Below are positions 57,719 through 64,000 of a stretch of DNA of 64,000 nt, in pieces (position 1 is the first letter of the stretch; every line of letters starts with the position of its first letter). The notes under the pieces are model-generated. The model made no database searches, was not told where the DNA came from, and saw only the letters and a list, made by a program, of their open reading frames with translations. Origin of the DNA: Colletes latitarsis (Eukaryota; Arthropoda; Insecta; Hymenoptera; Colletidae); assembly GCF_051014445.1 (NCBI RefSeq), contig NC_135137.1:23499501-23563500 (forward strand). The letters run 5' to 3'. The position numbers were made by a program, and so were the translations under genes.

Positions 57719-58537
57719 ACGATCACTCGGAAATCAGCAAAGGTCGAAAATGAAACAGTTCTTTTCAGAGCTACCTGACGTTCAAAAATCAGAACATAAG
57801 ATATAACCAACTAATATTTAAAACGACCCTCGTTCAGTAAAGACTCCTTAATAAAAGTATCACACTCATAAACAGGTCCTGCAATCGTTAAGCCAAAACC
57901 TTACTTACGCTTATACGCTGCCCTTTAGTACGCAGCGCAACGCAGGCAAACGTTATATCTGTCATTAGACCGAAATTTTTACCACTTTGGGATCAGCCAG
58001 CAAAGCATACTATAATATAATAAACAAAAGTCATTAGACCATAGCATTTACTGTATTATATGCGATCTGGTACTTCGTACAACACGAAATACGAAAAAAA
58101 TCACAAATATAAAATTTGTCTTTCTTTATTGTGAAAAAATCAAAATTCCAATTTATCCGTATTTTGTACATGGATGTGTAGTTTCTCTGTACAAATGGAG
58201 AAAAGAAAATCATTAATATCCAACGAGAACAATAGAAAAATGTGCTATTTTTTAACATATTGTTTAAACAAATAAAAGTTTTGCAAATCTCTTTACACCA
58301 TCAAATTCGCCGTTTAAAAACATAAATTTTATCCATTTGAAGCACACCCCTATCTCTAATAGTTTCCGAGATATTCAACACAGTATGATTTGAACCCCCA
58401 ATTTTGAGGGTTGATTTCAACCCCTTAAAGTGAATATTAGCAGCTACAAAAAAATAGGTGTCTAATAGATTTATGAGAACTACATAATTGCGAAGTTTCA
58501 TCAAAATTGGAGATTTACACCTCGGGATGGTCCCTTG
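57719..58537 (-). repeat. Member 1 right TIR, 819 bp
   Basis: Inverse of 50468-51286, ending GGGATGGTCCCTTG. Confidence 0.95.
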
Positions 58538-58569
58538 TTAGTTTATTTTGTGACTTGTTAGAGTAAATT

Positions 58570-59930
58570 TTGAATGCATTAAACAAAATACAATTGATTA
58601 AAAAGAATGCTGTTTTTTTAGACTACTTTATACTTTTTCAAAAGATACTGCTGTTCGCCAAATATTGATCTGCACGATCGACTCCTTTCATGTGTTTATT
58701 GTATTGCATTATGCAGAAAGGTTTCACGAAATTATCCGTAGAATTTCTTTTCCGTTTTCCAGTTGATATCATAGACGCATCATGAATAGTTGATATCATG
58801 CACACCAACATTTTATTTTTCTATGTGAGAAGAAGAATGGATTCTCTTCGTAGAAAAGTCATTTGCCCTTTTTGAAGATTCTTAGTCTTTTCTATTAGTA
58901 ACTTTAGTAAGCCACGGTTCTCCCGTATGGCACCGCATAGAAGTGTTTTCGTTTCTAATAATATACCAGCTGTAGAAATGCTGTTGTAGTAATTATCTTG
59001 ATATACATGATGCCAATAATCAAGCTCCGGCTTCAAGACTTATAATATAGTTTCTTGTAGCTTTTTTCCTTCATCCGAATAGATCTCAAAGTTACAAATG
59101 TACCCAGACTCACTTTCACAAAGCATTTTCACTCAAAGCCCATATTTCGTTATATTTACCGGATTATATGTTCTGAAGCTGATACGTCTTCTCCATGATA
59201 TCATTGCTTCAAGTGATAACTACTGTTTCGGTACATACAGAGATCGAAATTTTGGAATAATTAATCCAATACAGGCCTAATTTTACAACGTCTGTCTCCT
59301 CTATATGTATTTTGTGCATTATCACTGAGATGGAAAAATGTAAGAATTTGCTCGAACCTCATCATGCTCATAGTTTTAGGGAATATTGGTGCTCCAACCA
59401 AAGTGTCCGTTGACCAGTAATTTCCCCAATGTGATTTTTTAGTTTGTCGCATCAATATCAATAACCCAAGAAACTTCTTCATATCCCTAGTTGTAACTTC
59501 CGTCCATGGTAAAATTTTAGCAGAGTTTTTATGAAATTGTTTCATTTGAAAGTGGTATAAATTGATTTGGGAAACAACCAAATGAAAAAAGTCGTTATCA
59601 AAAAATAAATCCGTTACTTTACTGATGCTCGGTGCATCACTAAATTCTATAGTTACAACCGAAATGTTTGAATAATCCTTCAAGGAAGGTGTAATGTCAT
59701 TTTCAATTCAATCTTCAAAATCACATACACTATCAGATTCTGTAATATTTCTTTTTTGCCGTTTTGGTGGTATGCCAGATTCATCACTTTCCGAATCACT
59801 ACAATTTATTTCGAAATTACTCGGACAATCAGATAAAGTATCGGCGTATAATTCATTGAAATTTTCTTCACCGTTACGTTCCGTTATGGTTGAAATTTTT
59901 GAATTACTAACATTGTGATAAAAATCTAAA
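58570..59930 (-). pseudogene. piggyBac transposase, decayed
   Basis: Minus strand. An acidic N-terminus (NCSDSESDESGIPPKRQKRN near 59780) is followed by the clean block from 59683 to 59261: SDAPSISKVTDLFFDNDFFH, MKKFLGLLILMRQTKKSHWG, YWSTDTLVGAPIFPKTMSMM, RFEQILTFFHLSDNAQN, the standard DDE_Tnp_1_7 start. After shifts and stops, 59036-58821 has DNYYNSISTAGILLETKTLL (catalytic D) and GAIRENRG, and 58780-58620 has PFCIMQYNKHMKGVDRADQY, the GVDxxDQ site. The C-terminal Cys-rich domain is not seen. Dead copy. Confidence 0.85.
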
Positions 59931-59961
59931 TATCAAGAAAAGTATTTAAAAGTACGAATTC

Positions 59962-60015
59962 ACTATAGAGTTTTTCTCTGGACAGAAAAATCTCTCTAGA
60001 GAAAAGCTCTGTAGT
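59962..60015. repeat. 54-bp palindrome
   Basis: ACTATAGAGTTTTTCTCTGG pairs with CTCTAGAGAAAAGCTCTGTAGT-type sequence around a short loop. Could be a small MITE or a folded terminus. Confidence 0.6.
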
Positions 60016-60164
60016 AAATCGGTACCTTAATTTTCCTCATATGACGCAGAGGGAAAATTCTCAAAGTTGTTGTCACGTGTGGCATTTGATCTTAAATTAC
60101 ACTTTTGCTTCTTAGCAAATGTATGATATCAATTTTTTGAATACATGAAAGCTAAATGATCATC

Positions 60165-60752
60165 ATCCAGCTCCATGGGCTGTTTTCCCTCCGCGCCTTT
60201 AACGAAGATTTCACGATGCAAATAGAATTGACGCTGGCCGAAGAAAGATTATTTCAGTTCTTGGTCTTTACGTCAGGTAACATGGAAAACAATTTTTCTG
60301 TATTAGAATTTGGGAGTAATCTGATGGTATTTAATAACTTCATTAATTCCGGAAATTTGATTTTGTAGTCCAGATTTCGCGTTAATAAAATTGTGTCCCA
60401 GAAACCATCGAATTTCATCTCGATAAGCGTCTGTCTATCTTTCGTTGCAAATTCCAAAGGCAATATTGACCATTCTCTTTGCAATTCTTTTTTGTCGAAA
60501 CCATCGAATTTTTTAGCTACAAAGAGAACATTTCTGAAGGGACTGTCTCTGTCTATCATTCAACACCAAACTAGGTTGAAAAACATACAACTGGCTAAGA
60601 AATTCGAGATTAGCAATCGATGACGAATTTCGATTGCAGCTATAATATAAAACGTCAAATAATTTTTTCTTACGGTTTCTACGTTGCCGGATTTGCCTTC
60701 TACATTCAATTGATGCAGGAAATTAACACACTTTGATCCTACGTTTATACTA
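60165..60752 (-). pseudogene. hAT-type transposase, C-terminal part
   Basis: Minus strand: INVGSKCVNFLHQLNVEGKS and NYLTFYIIAAIEIRHRLLIS, then after a shift GFDKKELQREWSILPLEFA, FDGFWDTILL and KFPELMKLLNTIRLLPNSNT-E-KLFSMLPDVKTKN, the hAT dimerisation region (usually LPHSNADVERVFS). A stop is followed by SASVNSICIVKSSLKAR. Decayed. The upstream half lies beyond a retroelement insertion, at 63726. Confidence 0.7.
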
Positions 60753-60826
60753 TTGTTACGTCGGATCCCCGTCGGTATTAGCAAGAAGAGATTCCCCTAG
60801 GCTTACCCGGTCACCTTTCCCTCTGA

Positions 60827-61279
60827 CAAGAAAGGTTTTTCAGGTGTCCGCCTCCGATTGTTTTGAATTTTGGATATGTTCTAAAGGGCCGAAAAATAAG
60901 ATATACGTATTTTTTTATATCGGCCCGTTTTCATATTTAGGGGGTGAAACTACCCCCTAAATTTTCAGCTACGATAGGCTATCTCAAAAACTATCATAGA
61001 TAGAAGAAACTTTCTTAAGGAAAAGTTGCATGATTTTTTATGTACATATTAATGCTGGTCATCAATTTTGTAAAAAATAATTTATTTATAACAAAAAATT
61101 TGTTTATAAGATTATTTTAAAAGAAATCACAATTTACATAATAACAAAAAAGAACACAATTTCTTTTCTGAATCCATTGATATATCACATAGTATGTTTG
61201 CCTCTTACAATTTTGCGTATTTCAATATTATATATGTGTTGCGCACACACATCGGGTGGCGGTCATACCAGATATAATG
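60827..61279 (+). repeat. Member 3 left TIR
   Basis: Matches the inverse of 62441-62773 closely, including 'cacatcgggtggcggtcat' at the inner edge. Confidence 0.9.
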
Positions 61280-61550
61280 TATGGTTAATGTTCATTATAA
61301 TATCTGGTATTTACTTTGTATACTAGGCACTAGTAAAGTTATTTTTAGCTTACAATATTAATAAAAATTACTTTAGTATTTACGTATTAATATGCGATAC
61401 ATACATATGGTAAGGAATATAATTAATATAAATTAATTTCCGGTACTACTAACATCATTGGTGCAATTATATTTCAAATGTATGTAAAGATAGTATAAAT
61501 TTATCACCTGAATTTTTTACATAATGTATGAAGTTTATAAAATGATTCAC

Positions 61551-61946
61551 TTAATATTCAAATTTGTCGCAGAAGTGATATTCATGAAAAAAATGTTTTA
61601 AACAAAATGCTTTTTTACACCAAGAACATCTAACTATCGGTGTTACACCATTGAGTGCACATTTCGTTTGTGCACAAACTCCAGTATATGTCTTCCCAGA
61701 CCAATTTTCGTCTACATCATCTTCGTCAACACCCTCAACCTCACATTTTTTAAATTGATCCAAAAAGTCCAATGACCATTCTTCAGAAACTTCAATTTCA
61801 TTAAATTCAAATAAGATATCGAGTAACATTTTTTGAATGGTTTCCTTGAGTTGTACTTCCTCTCTCGTTACAGGAGTATCCATTAAATACATTGTTTGAA
61901 ATGTTGCTAATAGCAAATTAATCACATTCATCAAATTGATAATCAT
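61551..61946 (-). CDS. Deletion-derived zinc-finger protein of the CAAG/TNA family, 131 aa
   Basis: Open frame from ATG 61946. The first 85 residues (MIINLMNVINLLLATFQTMY, REEVQLKETIQKMLLDILFE, a long acidic tract to VDEDDVDENW) take the place of the acidic N-terminus in member 1; sequence likeness there is weak. The last 45 (CAQTKCALNG, RCSWCKKAFCLKHFFHEYHF-C) form the same Cys/His finger that ends the full transposase. HTH and DDE regions are absent. The frame has no stops, unlike its relatives. It could be a neutral deletion product or a truncated regulator of transposition; nothing here decides. Confidence 0.6.
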   Translation of the reverse strand: MIINLMNVINLLLATFQTMYLMDTPVTREEVQLKETIQKMLLDILFEFNEIEVSEEWSLDFLDQFKKCEVEGVDEDDVDENWSGKTYTGVCAQTKCALNGVTPIVRCSWCKKAFCLKHFFHEYHFCDKFEY

Positions 61947-62440
61947 TTTTAATCACTTTATTACAAAATAAATGCTGTGATCATGTCGAACGCTCGGATT
62001 TGACTTTACAACTAACCAATCGTCGACGTATATATAGAGCAGAGCTTCGCAAAAAATAACTCATAATTTAATACACTGCTATTGTTGAGCGTACAAAAAT
62101 ATAAAATGACGTTCCATACGATATAATGACGATAAAAAAGTGCAGAGTGCATGAATGATAGTTTAAAGAATTATATATACATATATGATTAATTGTTTAC
62201 TGCTTGTTTAGTGTGTAATAAGAACCACTTCTTTATGCATCCACTGATACTATTTTATGGAGTTAATACCCATTTAGAGTCAAATGATATATCTCATGCT
62301 TGGCCGGCAGAACTTCCCTGGTCATATGATATACATATGTATAGATTGTTGTGTGAGAAAGAAAGAAATAATGTGTAGTTGATCATATATGTTGTTTGCC
62401 AAAAAATATCGTCCCAAGAAAGACATCGACCGCGCGTCAT

Positions 62441-62773
62441 ATTTGGTATGACCGCCACCCGATGTGTGCGCGCAACACATATATAATATTGAAATACGCA
62501 AAATTGTAAGAAGCAAACATACTATGTGATATACCAATGGATTCAGAAAAGAAATTGTGTTCTTTTTTGTTATTATGTAAATTGTGATTTCTTCTAAAAT
62601 AATCTTATAAACAAATTTTTTGTTATAAATAAATTATTTTTTACAAAATTGATTACCAGTATTTATATGTACATAAAAAATCATGCAACTTTTCCTTAAG
62701 AAATTTTCTCCTATCTATGATAAAATTCAAAATTCAAAACAATCGGAGGGGGACACCTGAAAAACCTTCCTTG
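62441..62773 (-). repeat. Member 3 right TIR
   Basis: Inverse of the left TIR, shortened by a deletion that removes the subterminal palindrome. Confidence 0.9.
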
Positions 62774-63725
62774 TGAGTACAGTCACCGCTCCGGCGGCGA
62801 ACTTCCCCTCAGCGCTGACGTGACGGATCGCCTTTGGAAATGTTGGCGAGTTCAGGAGACCTTGGTGGCGGGGTATCGGCCTGCGGCTAGGCGGCGTTGC
62901 GGGTTGGTGGCGGGAGGTTTAACTTCGGTGACTAAATTCAAGTAGCGGTTTTGAAGGAGGCAAATTCAAGGAACGGAATAAACCACTCGCGGCTAAATTC
63001 AACCACTGTACTTTATTGTTTACAAAAAAAAAAAAAAAGAGAAACCTTTGCGCGGCTCCAGCGTGTAATAGGTTATATTAGTTATGAAACGATCTTCGCT
63101 ATTTATTAGCCGAGCAACGCCTATCAGTACAATAATTATGTTCACTCATTCCGCTCCAACTCTCTCCCTACTTTCCTGGAAGTCGATGCCCCCTTTTATT
63201 ACTTTCAGATAAACGGGGTGAGAACCCTTCCCGGTGGTCCGAATTCCTTGCTATACCCGGCGATCCCGATATCCCTGGCTCAGACTTCGCGCCTAGAAGC
63301 GTTCCCATATTCCCCGTTACCCTATACCACATGTAGATATCATTCATTTACTTATCGACCGGCCTGAGCTAACAGTTCGTTTTGAAGGTATAAAATTCTC
63401 ATATTTCTCAGGTTACCTTACACCGAATACAGATAACATTCTTCCACTCATTGATCGGGCTCGACTAATAGCTCGCTTCGAAAATACCCACTCCATTATA
63501 CATATATCTCCTAATCCTATGCGTATTCAATTCATAACATTAATTAATCATTCCCCATAGCTTTTCATAAAACTGAAATGAATATCAACATATCAACTAA
63601 TACATAACCTGAATTAAATATCCCGGTCTCCGCGATCCAGCTACTTACTATCTAGTAACTTACTATACAAAATATGGGGAGAAAGGAATCAGGGTGGGGG
63701 AGACGTACGCCACGCGGACGTTACA

Positions 63726-63919
63726 ATCGCATAAAAGTTTTGATGCAGTTTTTTGAAGCAAATGAATTCTTGTCTCTTGAGTTTGAAAAAAGTGCTAAAT
63801 TTATTAAAAAACTCATGAACGTAATTTAGAAAATATAGATATGTTTTGGTCTCTGGATTCTGCATCGAGATTAACAAACGTTCCCAGAACTCTGCTTTCT
63901 CCCGAATACAGAGTTCCAA
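63726..63919 (-). pseudogene. hAT-type transposase, central part
   Basis: Minus strand from ATG-like 63919: KAEFWERLLISMQNPETKTY, LYFLNYVHEFFNKFSTFFKL, FICFKKLHQNFYAIV, the segment that precedes the C-terminal half in these proteins. It stops where LTR sequence begins at 63725. Continues the hAT remnant at 60165-60752. Confidence 0.6.
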
Positions 63920-64000
63920 TTCTCTAAAAGTGTAACTACGGATGTATAATATTGTTGCGCCAGGGCGAGGCGTTTCTTAATGAACTCATAATAACACAAT

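Larger units (their letters stand above)
50468..58537 (-). mobile_element. CAAG/TNA long-TIR transposon, member 1 (with nested insertions)
   Basis: Two 819-bp TIRs (50468-51286, 57719-58537) of equal length and about 97 percent identity start CAAGGGACCATCCC. Flanked by the 3-bp duplication TTA (50465-50467, 58538-58540). It inserted into a gypsy pol relic. The transposase is on the minus strand in four pieces, interrupted by a gypsy fragment (52528-54121) and a solo LTR (52005-52360); a BEL-type LTR lies upstream. Confidence 0.9.
60827..62773 (-). mobile_element. CAAG/TNA long-TIR transposon, member 3
   Basis: Ends CAAGAAAGGTTTTTCAGGTG and the inverse of CAAGGAAGGTTTTTCAGGTG; TIRs 60827-61279 and 62441-62773 (the right one lacks about 120 bp near its end). 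Flanked by the 3-bp duplication TGA (60824-60826, 62774-62776). The subterminal palindrome TTTAGGGGGTGAAACTACCC is near 60937. Confidence 0.9.
60754..63725. repeat. Solo LTR interrupted by a CAAG/TNA transposon
   Basis: Begins TGTTACGTCGG and ends GGACGTTACA, an imperfect inverted LTR-like pair; about 1.02 kb without the transposon at 60827-62773. It splits the hAT gene. GC-rich start, an AAAA run at 63026, several CT-rich stretches and no coding frame. Flanks do not show a clear duplication, and some hAT codons appear missing at the junction. Confidence 0.5.

Overview
The window reads as eukaryotic, AT-rich insect DNA, most likely from a hymenopteran such as an ant; that placement is an inference from the mix of element families (BEL/Pao, gypsy, PIF/Harbinger, Merlin, Tc1, piggyBac, hAT and a long-TIR DDE family). 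I could not recognise a single host gene. Almost everything readable is a transposable element (TE), a fragment of one, or a MITE, often nested several layers deep.

Layout. 0-5 kb: AT-rich DNA with broken pieces of a repeat-associated arthropod protein, a likely BEL-type solo LTR and a GC-rich island carrying four hairpin repeats. 5-19.5 kb: a Russian-doll locus. An LTR-like repeat holds a PIF/Harbinger transposon (7052-19237), which holds an intact BEL/Pao retrotransposon (7543-17384) with apparently identical 1677-bp LTRs, a 5-bp target duplication, a tRNA-Tyr primer site, a 1793-codon gag-pol and a second 205-codon ORF. 20-34 kb: a decayed second BEL element, an inverted duplication carrying the end of an ORF, many MITEs and a gypsy-type solo LTR. 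34.6-36.7 kb: a Merlin element with an open transposase ORF, 240-bp TIRs and a perfect 8-bp duplication. 38-43 kb: decayed Tc1-like elements, one with Sleeping-Beauty-style IR/DR ends. 45-62.8 kb: three members of one DNA-transposon family (45442-47740, 50468-58537, 60827-62773), all starting CAAG, all with long TIRs and all flanked by a 3-bp TNA duplication (TCA, TTA, TGA). The largest carries its transposase in pieces, broken by a gypsy fragment and a solo LTR, with a BEL-type LTR upstream. piggyBac and hAT remnants and a further LTR close the window.

Two points stand out. First, the CAAG/TNA family is defined here by three independent insertions, matching ends, a shared subterminal palindrome and shared coding pieces: an HTH N-terminus, a DDE core and a cysteine-rich C-terminal finger. 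Second, orientation is strongly skewed. From about 20.8 kb to the end, nearly every TE coding relic whose direction can be read lies on the minus strand, although the families inserted independently. That, with the absence of host genes and the nesting, is what a uni-strand piRNA cluster looks like. Only small-RNA data can show whether it is one.
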